Made by a program: the position numbers and the translations under genes
The notes under the pieces: model-generated
Database searches by the model: none
What the model saw: the letters and a program-made list of their open reading frames with translations, nothing else
What the model was told of the DNA's origin: nothing
Source of the DNA: CAWDCV01 sp963728125
GTDB taxonomy: Bacteria > Actinomycetota > Actinomycetes > CAWDCV01
Assembly (NCBI GenBank): GCA_963728125.1
Contig: CAVSIZ010000016.1
Coordinates: forward strand, 1 to 64,000
DNA: 64,000 nt
Direction of reading: 5' to 3'
Part shown: positions 24,795-33,849 of the stretch, one piece after another
Position numbering within the stretch: the stretch's first letter is position 1
Layout of the letters: the number at the start of each line of letters is the position of its first letter

Positions 24795-26507
24795 TCAGCG
24801 CGCCGCCCGATTTACCGCAGACACGACGGCCTCCAGGGAGGCGGTGACGATGTTCGCGTCAATGCCCACCCCCCAGAGCACCCGATTGCCCATGGCACAT
24901 TCGACGTACGACGCCGCGTTGGCGTCGCCGCCCGCCGACATTGCGTGCTCCTGGTAGTCGAGCACCCGAACATCGACGCCGTACTTCCCGAGCGCGTCGC
25001 AGAATGCGGCGATGGGGCCGTTCCCCGTCCCCTCCAGCGTGACGACCGCACCGCCATCGACCAGATCGACTGCCAGGGTGTCCGCTCCGTCGACGACAGC
25101 CGCCTGTCGAATCCCGCGAAGGGAGAACCGTCCCCACGGGTCGGAGGCATCCGGCAGGTACTCGTCGACGAAGATCTCCCACATCTGCGCGGGTGTGACT
25201 TCCCCACCGCGCGTGTCGGTGTGCGTTTGGATGACCGAGCTGAACTCGATCTGCAGCCGCCGCGGCAGGGTGAGCGCGTACTCCGTCTTCATGACGTACG
25301 CAACGCCGCCCTTGCCGGACTGACTGTTGACACGAATGACCGCTTCGTACGAGCGGCCAACGTCCTTGGGGTCGATGGGCAGGTAGGGCACTGCCCAACG
25401 GATGTCGTCGACGCTGACGCCGGCGGCGGCGGCGTCGCGCTCCAGCACCTCGAACCCCTTCTTGATGGCGTCCTGGTGCGATCCCGAGAACGAGGTGTAG
25501 ACGAGGTCGCCGCCGTACGGGTGGCGCTCGTGGACGGGCAGCTGGTTGCAGTACTCGACGGTGCGACGGATCTCGTCGATGTCACTGAAGTCGATCTCCG
25601 GATCGATGCCCTGCGAGAAGAGGTTCATCCCGAGGGTCACGAGGTCGACGTTGCCGGTGCGCTCGCCGTTGCCGAACAGCGTGCCCTCGATGCGGTCGGC
25701 GCCGGCGAGGTAGCCGAGCTCCGCAGCAGCGACTGCAGTGCCGCGATCGTTGTGCGGGTGCAGGGACAGGACGACGGCATCGCGATACGAGAGGTGGCGG
25801 TGCATCCACTCGATCTGATCCGCGTAGACGTTCGGGGTCGCCATCTCGATGGTTGCCGGCAGGTTGATGACGACGGGGCGATCCGAAGTCGGCTCCCACA
25901 CGTCGTTGACAGCGTTGCAGACCTCGGCGGCGTACTCGAGTTCGGTGCCGGTGAACGACTCCGGCGAGTACTCAAAGCGGACGTAGGTGTCGCCCATGTT
26001 TTCGGCGAGCTTGCTGCACAGGCGGGCGCCCTGCAGCGCGATGTCGGTGATGCCGTCGCGGTCGAGACCGAAGACGACACGACGCTGCAGCGTCGACGTG
26101 GAGTTGTAGAGGTGGACGATCGCCTTATCGGCGCCGCGTACGGCATCGAAGGTGCGCTCGATCTGCTCCTCGCGCGCCTGGGTCAGGACCTGAATCGTCA
26201 CGTCGTCAGGAACGTTGTCCTGCTCGATGATCTCGCGCACGAAGTCGTAGTCGGTCTGGCTCGCAGCAGGAAAGCCGACCTCGATCTCCTTGTAGCCGAG
26301 CCGGATGAGCAGCTCGAACATGCGGCGCTTGCGCGCCGGGCTCATCGGGTCGATGAGTGCCTGGTTGCCGTCGCGCAGGTCGACGCTGCACCACAGCGGC
26401 GCCGTCGTCGCGGCCTTGGTCGGCCAGGTGCGGTCGGGCAGGTCGATAGGCGTGAAGGGGACGTACTTGCCGATCGGCATCCGCGAGGATGCCTGGGGAT
26501 GCGGCAT
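24795..26507 (-). CDS. leuA: 2-isopropylmalate synthase
   Basis: The 570-residue enzyme makes the committed step to leucine from 2-oxoisovalerate and acetyl-CoA. The barrel shows WCSVDLRDGNQAL (metal Asp46), HPHNDRGTAVAA and GTLFGNGERTGN. The C-terminal regulatory domain (about 430-570) binds leucine for feedback inhibition. The length matches actinobacterial type II LeuA. A leucine/isoleucine/valine-rich leader peptide and alternative hairpins lie upstream, and aggaag is eight bases before ATG 26507. Confidence 0.96.
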   Translation of the reverse strand: MPHPQASSRMPIGKYVPFTPIDLPDRTWPTKAATTAPLWCSVDLRDGNQALIDPMSPARKRRMFELLIRLGYKEIEVGFPAASQTDYDFVREIIEQDNVPDDVTIQVLTQAREEQIERTFDAVRGADKAIVHLYNSTSTLQRRVVFGLDRDGITDIALQGARLCSKLAENMGDTYVRFEYSPESFTGTELEYAAEVCNAVNDVWEPTSDRPVVINLPATIEMATPNVYADQIEWMHRHLSYRDAVVLSLHPHNDRGTAVAAAELGYLAGADRIEGTLFGNGERTGNVDLVTLGMNLFSQGIDPEIDFSDIDEIRRTVEYCNQLPVHERHPYGGDLVYTSFSGSHQDAIKKGFEVLERDAAAAGVSVDDIRWAVPYLPIDPKDVGRSYEAVIRVNSQSGKGGVAYVMKTEYALTLPRRLQIEFSSVIQTHTDTRGGEVTPAQMWEIFVDEYLPDASDPWGRFSLRGIRQAAVVDGADTLAVDLVDGGAVVTLEGTGNGPIAAFCDALGKYGVDVRVLDYQEHAMSAGGDANAASYVECAMGNRVLWGVGIDANIVTASLEAVVSAVNRAAR

Positions 26508-26528
26508 GGTCTGGGCTTCCTGTGGGGT

Positions 26529-26584
26529 CCGGCTCCTACTGGAGCTGACCGGCGTGCGCGCGAACCCCGCGGCGAGGGAGCCGG
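26529..26584 (-). promoter_or_regulatory. leuA leader RNA with competing hairpins
   Basis: Read on the minus strand, ccggctcc (26584-26577) can pair with ggagccgg (26536-26529). The same downstream ggagc can also pair with a gctcc only a few bases before it, forming a tight gctcc-agta-ggagc hairpin. The two pairings exclude each other. They lie between the leader peptide stop and the leuA ribosome binding site, as expected for ribosome-mediated attenuation. There is no U-tract, so translational control is possible. Confidence 0.55.
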
Positions 26585-26585
26585 T

Positions 26586-26684
26586 CTAGAAGAGGGCCCC
26601 GCCGCGGCGGCGAAGAATGAGCGCCAGACGCACGATCGCGAGGGTAGCGGACATGTCGGCCAGTCGAGACGAAACGTCCACCAT
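26586..26684 (-). CDS. putative leuA leader peptide
   Basis: A short frame of 32 codons (or 22 from the second ATG at 26654) ends 78 bp before leuA. Its core LAIVRLALILRRR packs leucine, isoleucine and valine codons (CTC, ATC, GTG, CTG, CTC, ATT, CTT) just before an Arg run and the stop. This is the layout of branched-chain amino acid leader peptides, where ribosome stalling on scarce leucyl-tRNA frees the downstream RNA. It starts 7 bp after the nucleotidyltransferase gene stop. It is identified from composition and position only. Confidence 0.7.
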   Translation of the reverse strand: MVDVSSRLADMSATLAIVRLALILRRRGGALF

Positions 26685-26691
26685 GCGGACT

Positions 26692-27330
26692 TCACCCTTC
26701 ATCAGCAACGACGTGCACGCCGGGCCAGCGCGACGTTGGCCTCTTCTCGCGCAGTCGCCGAGCGGCCACGTCGGCGCCGATACGACCCCAGTTCGGACGC
26801 CAGACCAGACCGAGCAAGTCGTCGAGGCCGAATGGCGCGCAAATCTCCAGGCGCCCGTCGTCGTCAAGGCGGACGGCAACCGCCGTTGCCGTCTCTGGCC
26901 ACGTAGCAATGCCATCGGCCGTACTACGCAGCGGCTCGACGTCGTCGCCGCCGAAGTAGTCCGCGTACCACGTGTGCACCGCCGCCTGATTTGTGGCTTC
27001 CCACCGGACATCAGGTGCTCGCCGGATGAGTTCCGCCTGCGCTCGGGCATCTCGTTCCGGAGACAGGTCAGCGGCGTCGAAGAACGCGACATCGACGTCG
27101 ACGACGTCAGCAGGATCGAAGTTGCCTGACGCCGAACCCCAGACGAGATCGCGCAGCACGCCGGCGCCTACCCACGCGTCCGGCAGCTGCGCAGCTCGCA
27201 CCGTCTCGAGGACGCGTACGAACCACGGGTCGGCAAGAATCACCCGCTCCAGCTGACGAGCGTGGACTATCTCGGAACGATCATGGGTTCCCGGGAATCT
27301 CTCGTCGGCGTGTCGTTGTCGTGAACCCAT
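26692..27330 (-). CDS. nucleotidyltransferase family protein (DUF925-like)
   Basis: The protein of about 212 residues fits the family of small nucleotidyltransferases with VILADPWFVRVLETVRAAQLPDAWVGAGVLRDLVW, then a DVVDVDVAFFDAADLS acidic pair, WEATNQAAVHTWY, and TADGIATWPETATAVAVR. The N-terminus is uncertain: ATG 27330 lies inside a 15-bp inverted repeat and lacks a ribosome binding site, while the conserved domain starts about 25 codons later. The substrate is unknown. The leuA leader begins right after its stop. Confidence 0.75.
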   Translation of the reverse strand: MGSRQRHADERFPGTHDRSEIVHARQLERVILADPWFVRVLETVRAAQLPDAWVGAGVLRDLVWGSASGNFDPADVVDVDVAFFDAADLSPERDARAQAELIRRAPDVRWEATNQAAVHTWYADYFGGDDVEPLRSTADGIATWPETATAVAVRLDDDGRLEICAPFGLDDLLGLVWRPNWGRIGADVAARRLREKRPTSRWPGVHVVADEG

Positions 27331-27337
27331 GATCGTT
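27276..27337. repeat. 15-bp perfect inverted repeat upstream of the nucleotidyltransferase gene
   Basis: The arms aacgatcatgggttc (27276-27290) and gaacccatgatcgtt (27323-27337) are perfect complements around a 32-nt loop that holds gcgtgtcgtt (27308-27317). The right arm contains the apparent start codon of the minus-strand gene, so a folded RNA would hide it. The core is shared with the inverted repeat at 23996-24065. Confidence 0.8.
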
Positions 27338-27358
27338 GCGACGTTGTGAGGCGGATGG

Positions 27359-28261
27359 TCAGAAGCCGAGGCGGCGGAGCTGCTTGGGGTCACGCTGCCA
27401 GTCCTTGGCGACCTTGACCCGAAGGTCGAGGAACACCGGCGTGCCAAGCAGCGCCTCGATGTGCTGGCGCGCCGTGGTGCCGACCTCGCGCAATCGTGAC
27501 CCGCCGGAGCCGATGACGATGGCCTTCTGGCTCGGGCGCTCGACGTAGATGTTTGCGTGGATGTCGGTCAAGTCGCGATCGGACCGCGGCAGCATCTCCT
27601 CGACGGTTACGGCCAGCGAATGCGGCAGCTCTTCCCGCACACCTTCGAGCGCGGCCTCGCGGATGAGCTCGGCCACGAGCACCTGCTCCGGCTCGTCGGT
27701 GAGCTCGCCCTCGGGGTACAGCGCCGGACCCGCCGGCAGCAAGCCCACCAGCAGGTCAACAAGCACGTCCATCTGCTCATCGCGCACCGCTGACACCGGC
27801 ACGATCTCGGCAAAGTCGAGCAGCTTAGATACGGCCACGAGCTGCGACGCCAGCGCGTCCCGGCCGACCCGATCGATCTTGGTCACGATCCCGATCACCG
27901 GTGTGCCCAGTGCCGCCACTTCGCGGGCGATGAACGCGTCGCCGCGCCCGACCTCCTCGTCGGCGGGGATGCAGAAGCCGACGACGTCGACCTCTGCCCA
28001 GGTCGTACGCACCAGGTCATTGAGCCGTTGCCCGAGAAGGGTGCGTGGCCGGTGCAGGCCCGGAGTGTCTACGAGGACGAGCTGCGCGTCGGGTCGGTGA
28101 ACGATGCCGCGGATCGTGTGCCGCGTCGTCTGCGGCCGGCTCGAGGTGATGGCCACCTTCTGGCCGACCATCGCGTTCATCAGCGTCGACTTGCCGGCGT
28201 TCGGACGGCCGACGAAGCACGCGAAACCGGAGCGGTGCTCTTCCCCAGAGGTTCCGGTCAC
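27359..28261 (-). CDS. era: GTPase Era
   Basis: The 300-residue GTPase binds the 3' end of 16S rRNA during 30S assembly. G1 is GRPNAGKST (18-26), G3 is DTPGL, and G4 is TKID. The C-terminal KH domain shows IYVERPSQKAIVIGSGGSRLREVG. The start overlaps the preceding deaminase-like gene by four bases. It is the end of the phoH-ybeY-CBS-deaminase-like-era run conserved in actinobacteria. Confidence 0.96.
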   Translation of the reverse strand: MTGTSGEEHRSGFACFVGRPNAGKSTLMNAMVGQKVAITSSRPQTTRHTIRGIVHRPDAQLVLVDTPGLHRPRTLLGQRLNDLVRTTWAEVDVVGFCIPADEEVGRGDAFIAREVAALGTPVIGIVTKIDRVGRDALASQLVAVSKLLDFAEIVPVSAVRDEQMDVLVDLLVGLLPAGPALYPEGELTDEPEQVLVAELIREAALEGVREELPHSLAVTVEEMLPRSDRDLTDIHANIYVERPSQKAIVIGSGGSRLREVGTTARQHIEALLGTPVFLDLRVKVAKDWQRDPKQLRRLGF

Positions 28262-28611
28262 CCCGGCCTCGTCACCTCGCGCACGGCACCATCCGGACCG
28301 GCGAGCAGCACGGGCAGGTCAGGGCCGCCGAGCTCCCGGAGTACGGCCAAGTCGCCGGACATGAGCCGGTCGGCCGTCCCGACGACCGCGGCGGCCTCCA
28401 ACCCGGGCGCCTCGCTCGACACCGCCATTGCGACGGCGACCTGCAGCGCCGATAGTTCCAGCGAGGCCAGGGTCACCGTGGTCCCTACGTACGTACGTCC
28501 GTCGCTGTCGCGCACGGCGGCCCCCTCGTACCGGTCGCTGCGCGCACGCGCCGACCTCGCCAGTGTGACGATTTTGGCGTCCTCGGGATCGAGCTCCGGA
28601 GACTCAGGCAT
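28258..28611 (-). CDS. cytidine deaminase-like protein, active site lost
   Basis: The 117-residue protein sits between the CBS-domain gene and era, where actinobacteria often carry a cytidine-deaminase-fold gene. The fold outline is there (RSDRYEGAAVRDSDGRTYVGTTV, LSALQVAVAMAVSSEA, VVGTADRLMSGDLAVLRELG). The zinc ligands are not: the usual (C/H)AE is replaced by SLELSALQ and no PCxxC exists, since the protein has no Cys at all. It is therefore probably non-catalytic. It overlaps both neighbours (8 and 4 bp), so expression is coupled. Confidence 0.8.
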   Translation of the reverse strand: MPESPELDPEDAKIVTLARSARARSDRYEGAAVRDSDGRTYVGTTVTLASLELSALQVAVAMAVSSEAPGLEAAAVVGTADRLMSGDLAVLRELGGPDLPVLLAGPDGAVREVTRPG

Positions 28612-29947
28612 CGACGTGATGTTCTGTCGCCTCGCTGACAGGCTCGATCAACCCGTTCCTGCGTCGGCGGACGGCAACGGATCCGTCGGTCGGCGTCACG
28701 AGAACCGTAGCGATGCGGTTACGGCGCCCCTCGGCGCTCTCGGCGACAAGTCGTAGCCCAGCGACGTCCGCCTGCGCTCCGGGAATCGGTACCCGACCGA
28801 GGTGCTTGGCCAGCAGCCCGCCGACGGTATCGACGTCGTCGTCCTTGAGGTCACGGTCGGTCAGCTCGGCCAACTCCTCGACGGGCAGCCGCGCGGTGAC
28901 CCGGTAGGCGCCCTGCGGCAGCACCTCGACCGGCGGCACCTCGGTGTCGTACTCGTCGGTGATCTCCCCGACGATCTCCTCGAGGATGTCCTCGATCGTG
29001 ACGAGCCCCGCCGTGCCGCCGTACTCGTCGACGACGATCGCGAGGTGAACCTGATTGAGCTGCATCTCCCGCAGCACCTCGTCGACCGGCTTGCTGTCGG
29101 GAACGTAGGCCGCGGCGCGCATGACCGACTCGACGCGCTCCGTCGACTCGCCCTCGTGGAACTCGTACGTGCGCCGCACCAGGTCCTTGAGGTAGGCCAC
29201 GCCCACAACGTCGTCGAGGTTCTCGCCGATCACGGGAATCCGGGAGAAACCGCTGCGCAGCGCGAGGGACACCGTTTGCCGCAGCGTCTTGGCGCGCTCG
29301 ATGAACACCATGTCAGTACGCGGCACCATCACCTCGCGCACGATCGTGTCGCCGAGCTCGAAGACGGAGTGGATCATCTGCCGTTCGTCGTCCTCGATCA
29401 GCGCGCGCTCCTCGGCCAGGTCGACCAGATCGCGAAGCTCCGCCTCAGAGGTGAACGGCCCCTCGCGGAAACCCTTCCCCGGAGTCAGCGCATTGCCCAC
29501 GAGGATGAGCAGGATGGTGATCGGTCGCAGTGCGCGAGCCAGCCAGTACGCCGGAGCGGCGGCGGCAAGAGCGATGCGATCAGCGTGCTGGCGGCCGAGC
29601 GTTCGCGGCGATACCCCGATCACGACGTACGACAGGACGAGCATGATCCCCGCGGCCACGAGGACGGCCTGCCAACTCTCGCCGAATAGTGCGAGGCACA
29701 CCAGGCTCACGAGCACGGTGGCGGTGATCTCGCAGAGCGTCCGCAGGAGTAGCAGCACGTTGAGGTAGCGCGGTGGGTCGCTGACGACCTGCTGCAGCCG
29801 GTCGGCGGCACGGCGCCGCTGGCGGACGTACTCCTCGACCCGAGTCCGCGATACCCGAGACAGGGCCACCTCTGCCCCGGCGAAGAGGCCGGCGAGCACG
29901 ACGAGGATTGCCGCGACGACAACGAAGGTGATCTCGACGCTGGTCAT
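28604..29947 (-). CDS. CNNM/CorC-type membrane protein with CBS pair
   Basis: The 447-residue protein has an N-terminal DUF21 transmembrane domain (first helix VEITFVVVAAILVVLAGLFAGAEVAL). Two CBS domains follow (MVPRTDMVFIERAK region and LNQVHLAIVVDEYGGTAGLVTIEDILEEIVGEI), then a CorC_HlyC C-terminal domain (about 365-440). This architecture is linked to magnesium/cobalt transport or homeostasis. The start ATG 29947 overlaps ybeY by ATGA. Confidence 0.92.
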   Translation of the reverse strand: MTSVEITFVVVAAILVVLAGLFAGAEVALSRVSRTRVEEYVRQRRRAADRLQQVVSDPPRYLNVLLLLRTLCEITATVLVSLVCLALFGESWQAVLVAAGIMLVLSYVVIGVSPRTLGRQHADRIALAAAAPAYWLARALRPITILLILVGNALTPGKGFREGPFTSEAELRDLVDLAEERALIEDDERQMIHSVFELGDTIVREVMVPRTDMVFIERAKTLRQTVSLALRSGFSRIPVIGENLDDVVGVAYLKDLVRRTYEFHEGESTERVESVMRAAAYVPDSKPVDEVLREMQLNQVHLAIVVDEYGGTAGLVTIEDILEEIVGEITDEYDTEVPPVEVLPQGAYRVTARLPVEELAELTDRDLKDDDVDTVGGLLAKHLGRVPIPGAQADVAGLRLVAESAEGRRNRIATVLVTPTDGSVAVRRRRNGLIEPVSEATEHHVDA

Positions 29948-30432
29948 GCCGAGCTCCCCCCGGTCCGCATCGCGTCGAGCGTTTGTTGCTCGTGCCAGGC
30001 GGCGACGATGCGGCCCTGCAGACCGAACATCTCGCGCTCCTCTTCCGGCTCGGCATGGTCGTACCCGAGGAGGTGCAGGATCCCGTGCGCGCACAGCAGG
30101 TACAGCTCGTCAGCGGTGGAGTGACCGGCAGCGCGCGCCTGCGTGGCAGCGACCTCGGGGCACAGCACGACGTCGCCGAGCAGGCCCGGTTCGGGCTCCT
30201 CATCATCGGTGGGAGGGCGCAGCTCATCCATCGGAAAGGCGAGCACGTCGGTCGGCCCCGGCTCATCCATCCAGTGCTGGTGGAGCTGCTCCATCGCTGC
30301 AACGTCCACAAGGAGGATCGAGAGCTCGGCGAGCGGATGGATGCGCATCCGGTCGAGGACGAAGCGCGCCATTCGACCCAGGCCCGCTTCGTCGACCGCG
30401 ACGCCGGATTCGTTCGCGACATCGACGCTCAC
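29944..30432 (-). CDS. ybeY: endoribonuclease YbeY
   Basis: The 162-residue metalloprotein acts in 16S rRNA 3' maturation and ribosome quality control. The zinc motif HGILHLLGYDH gives His116, His120 and His126. The preceding DVLAFPM strand and the LLGDVVLCPEVA segment are typical. It lies between phoH and the CBS-domain gene, as in most bacteria, and overlaps the latter by four bases. Confidence 0.96.
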   Translation of the reverse strand: MSVDVANESGVAVDEAGLGRMARFVLDRMRIHPLAELSILLVDVAAMEQLHQHWMDEPGPTDVLAFPMDELRPPTDDEEPEPGLLGDVVLCPEVAATQARAAGHSTADELYLLCAHGILHLLGYDHAEPEEEREMFGLQGRIVAAWHEQQTLDAMRTGGSSA

Positions 30433-30468
30433 GTGCGGCGACCGTCCCTCGAGACTCGGCGTGCCGGC

Positions 30469-31497
<1,029 letters not shown>

Positions 31498-31589
31498 GGG
31501 TCGGCCTGGCGGCCTGGCGCCTGCTCTCGTTCTCGGGAATGTCGGCTGGATCAACAACCCATGTTACCCAGCGTGCTGTTCCCGTTCGA

Positions 31590-31937
31590 TCATCCGGGCG
31601 GCCAATTCAGGCCCCGCCCGCCCAGTACGTGCGCGTGCACGTGGAACACCGTCTGCCCGGCCGAGGTGCCGGTGTTGAACACGACACGGTGGCCGGACAG
31701 CTGCTCCTGTTCGGCGATCGCGGCGGTCTCCCGGACGAGCTCGGCGAGCAGGGATTCGTCGGCAGCTGCAAGCTCCGCGACGTTCGCGTGGTGGGCCCGC
31801 GGGATGACGAGCACGTGAGTTGGAGCCTGCGGGTTGATGTCCCGAAAGGTGAGCGTGCGCTCCGTCTCTCGAACGACGGTCGCGGGTACGTCTCCGGAGA
31901 CGATCCGGCAGAACAGGCAATCCGCCACCTGAGTCAT
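31590..31937 (-). CDS. HIT-family (HinT-like) nucleotide hydrolase
   Basis: The 115-residue protein carries CLFCRIVSGDVPA at the N-terminus (CxxC zinc pair) and the histidine triad HVHAHVLGG (His99, 101, 103) at the C-terminus. HinT enzymes hydrolyse adenosine 5'-phosphoramidates. It sits between rsmE and phoH in the conserved run. Confidence 0.93.
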   Translation of the reverse strand: MTQVADCLFCRIVSGDVPATVVRETERTLTFRDINPQAPTHVLVIPRAHHANVAELAAADESLLAELVRETAAIAEQEQLSGHRVVFNTGTSAGQTVFHVHAHVLGGRGLNWPPG

Positions 31938-31981
31938 GCGCGCATCTTCCCATCGCCGCTCAGGGCGTGATCAGGAGGCGA

Positions 31982-32719
31982 TCACCAGCGCGGTGACCGC
32001 GCCAGGAGGACGCCGGCGGCAACGACGCCGGCGGTCGACGTGCGCAACACGGTCGGGCCGAGACGCCGGATCGACGCGCCGGCAATCGAGAACGTCGCAA
32101 GCTCCTCCTCGGTGAGGCCACCTTCCGGTCCGACGATGACGACGACATCACCGTCGCTCGGTACGGGAAGATCGGCGAGACCTTCTTCGCCACCCTCGTG
32201 CAGAACGATGCCCTGCGTCGATGCGGCAAGCCGGGCTGCGACGTCGGATGTCGTCGCCAGCTCCGTCACGACGGGGACGAAGCTGCGGCGGGCCTGCTTG
32301 GCAGCCTCCCGCGCCGCCGTACGCCAGCGGCCGAGTGCCTTGGCGCCACGCTCATCGCGCCAGCGGGTCACGCAGCGCGCAGCCGACCAGGGCACCACCA
32401 TGTCGACCCCGACCTCGGTCATCAGCTCGACAGCGAGATCGCCCCGATCGCCTTTGGGCAGCGCTTGCACCACGATCAGCCTTGGTCTCGGCCTTTCCTC
32501 GACACGCATGGCTTCCACGACGCACTCGATCTCGTCGCGATCGACGCGAACGACCGCCGCGTCGGCGACCGTTCCGCGCCCGTCGATGATCTGGATGCGC
32601 TCGCCCAGTGCTACGCGCCGCACCCGGGCGGCATGGTGACCCTCCGGCCCGGAGATGACCACGGTGCGAGCTCCGGGGAGCAGCATTCCCTCGTCGACGA
32701 CGAAGGTGGCGGCCGTCAC
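31982..32719 (-). CDS. rsmE: 16S rRNA (uracil-1498-N3)-methyltransferase
   Basis: This 245-residue SPOUT methyltransferase has an N-terminal PUA-like domain (HHAARVRRVALGERIQIIDGRG) and a trefoil-knot SAM site (VVIVGPEGGLTEEEL and LGPTVLRTSTAG). RsmE methylates U1498 in the ribosomal decoding region. It starts 6 bp after dnaJ, as in many actinobacterial hrcA-dnaJ-rsmE operons. Confidence 0.95.
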   Translation of the reverse strand: MTAATFVVDEGMLLPGARTVVISGPEGHHAARVRRVALGERIQIIDGRGTVADAAVVRVDRDEIECVVEAMRVEERPRPRLIVVQALPKGDRGDLAVELMTEVGVDMVVPWSAARCVTRWRDERGAKALGRWRTAAREAAKQARRSFVPVVTELATTSDVAARLAASTQGIVLHEGGEEGLADLPVPSDGDVVVIVGPEGGLTEEELATFSIAGASIRRLGPTVLRTSTAGVVAAGVLLARSPRW

Positions 32720-32725
32720 CTCTGG

Positions 32726-33847
32726 TCAGCGTCCGTTGAACGCGTCCCGCAGCCGGGAGAAGAACCCCTGACCGCCGGGGGTGAACTGCCCGTCGGGCCG
32801 TTCCTCGCCGCGCAGGTCGGCCAGCTGCCGCAACAACCGTTCCTGCTCGCCGTCGAGCTTGGTCGGCGTCTGGACATCGACGTGCACGAGCAGGTCGCCG
32901 CGACCGACGCCGCGCAGGTGCTGCACCCCCTGCCCGCGGAGCGGGATGACATTGCCGGATTGAGTCCCCGGCCGGATGTCGATCTCCTCGGACCCGTCGA
33001 GGGTCTCCAGCGTGACGGAGGCGCCGAGCGCAGCGGCGGTCATCGGCAGCGTCACCGTGCAGTGCAGGTCGTCACCGCGACGCTGGAACGTCGGGTGGGG
33101 CAGCTCGACGATCTCGACGAACAGGTCGCCGGCCGGTCCGCCGCCGGGACCGATCTCGCCCTCGCCGGCAAGCTGAATACGCGTGCCGGTGTCGACGCCC
33201 GCCGGGATCTTGATGGTCAGCGTGCGGCGGGTCCGGATCCGGCCGTCGCCCGCGCACTCGGGACACGGGTGCGGGATCACCGTGCCAAACCCGGAGCAGT
33301 TGGTGCACGGACGCGACGTCATCACCTGCCCTAGCAGGGAGCGCTGCACCTGCTGGACCTCGCCCCGGCCACGGCACACATCACAGGTGCGCACTGACGT
33401 CCCCGGCGCGGTGCCCGCGCCGGTGCACGTCGGGCACAGGACTGCGGTATCGACCTGGAGATCGCGGGTGCTGCCGAACGCGGCCTCACCGAGCTCCACG
33501 TCGAGCCGGATCAACGCATCCTGGCCGCGGCGCTTGCGGGGCCGGGGGCCGCGACTTGCCGAGGTTCCGAAGAACGCGTCCATGATGTCGCCGAAGCCAA
33601 ATCCAGCACCGAACCCGGCACCCGACGACGACAGCGGATCGCCGCCGAGGTCGTACATCTGGCGCTTCGACGGATCGGAAAGCACTTCGTACGCTGCGGT
33701 GATCTCCTTGAAGCGCTCCTGCGTCACCGCATCAGGATTGATGTCGGGATGCAGTTCGCGAGCGAGCCGGCGGTAGGCGCGCTTGATCTCGTCCGGGGAG
33801 GCATCGCGGCTGACGCCGAGGGCGGCGTAGTGATCCTGGGCAGCCAT
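32726..33847 (-). CDS. dnaJ: chaperone protein DnaJ
   Basis: The 373-residue co-chaperone stimulates DnaK ATPase. The J-domain has HPD at 33-35, followed by a Gly/Phe linker (GAGFGAGFGFGD). Four CxxCxGxG zinc motifs (CPTCTGAG, CDVCRGRG, CTNCSGFG, CPECAGDG) and the C-terminal substrate domains complete it. ATG 33847 has ggag eight bases upstream. A GTG six bases earlier overlaps the hrcA stop and is an alternative. This is the hrcA-linked DnaJ2 copy. Confidence 0.95.
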   Translation of the reverse strand: MAAQDHYAALGVSRDASPDEIKRAYRRLARELHPDINPDAVTQERFKEITAAYEVLSDPSKRQMYDLGGDPLSSSGAGFGAGFGFGDIMDAFFGTSASRGPRPRKRRGQDALIRLDVELGEAAFGSTRDLQVDTAVLCPTCTGAGTAPGTSVRTCDVCRGRGEVQQVQRSLLGQVMTSRPCTNCSGFGTVIPHPCPECAGDGRIRTRRTLTIKIPAGVDTGTRIQLAGEGEIGPGGGPAGDLFVEIVELPHPTFQRRGDDLHCTVTLPMTAAALGASVTLETLDGSEEIDIRPGTQSGNVIPLRGQGVQHLRGVGRGDLLVHVDVQTPTKLDGEQERLLRQLADLRGEERPDGQFTPGGQGFFSRLRDAFNGR

Positions 33848-33849
33848 CC

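Noticed and set aside
24768..26906. Open frame of 712 codons on the plus strand
   Set aside because: It is antisense to leuA; the translated sequence is Arg/Val/Asp-rich shadow of LeuA codons with no domain, and the sense gene is beyond doubt.
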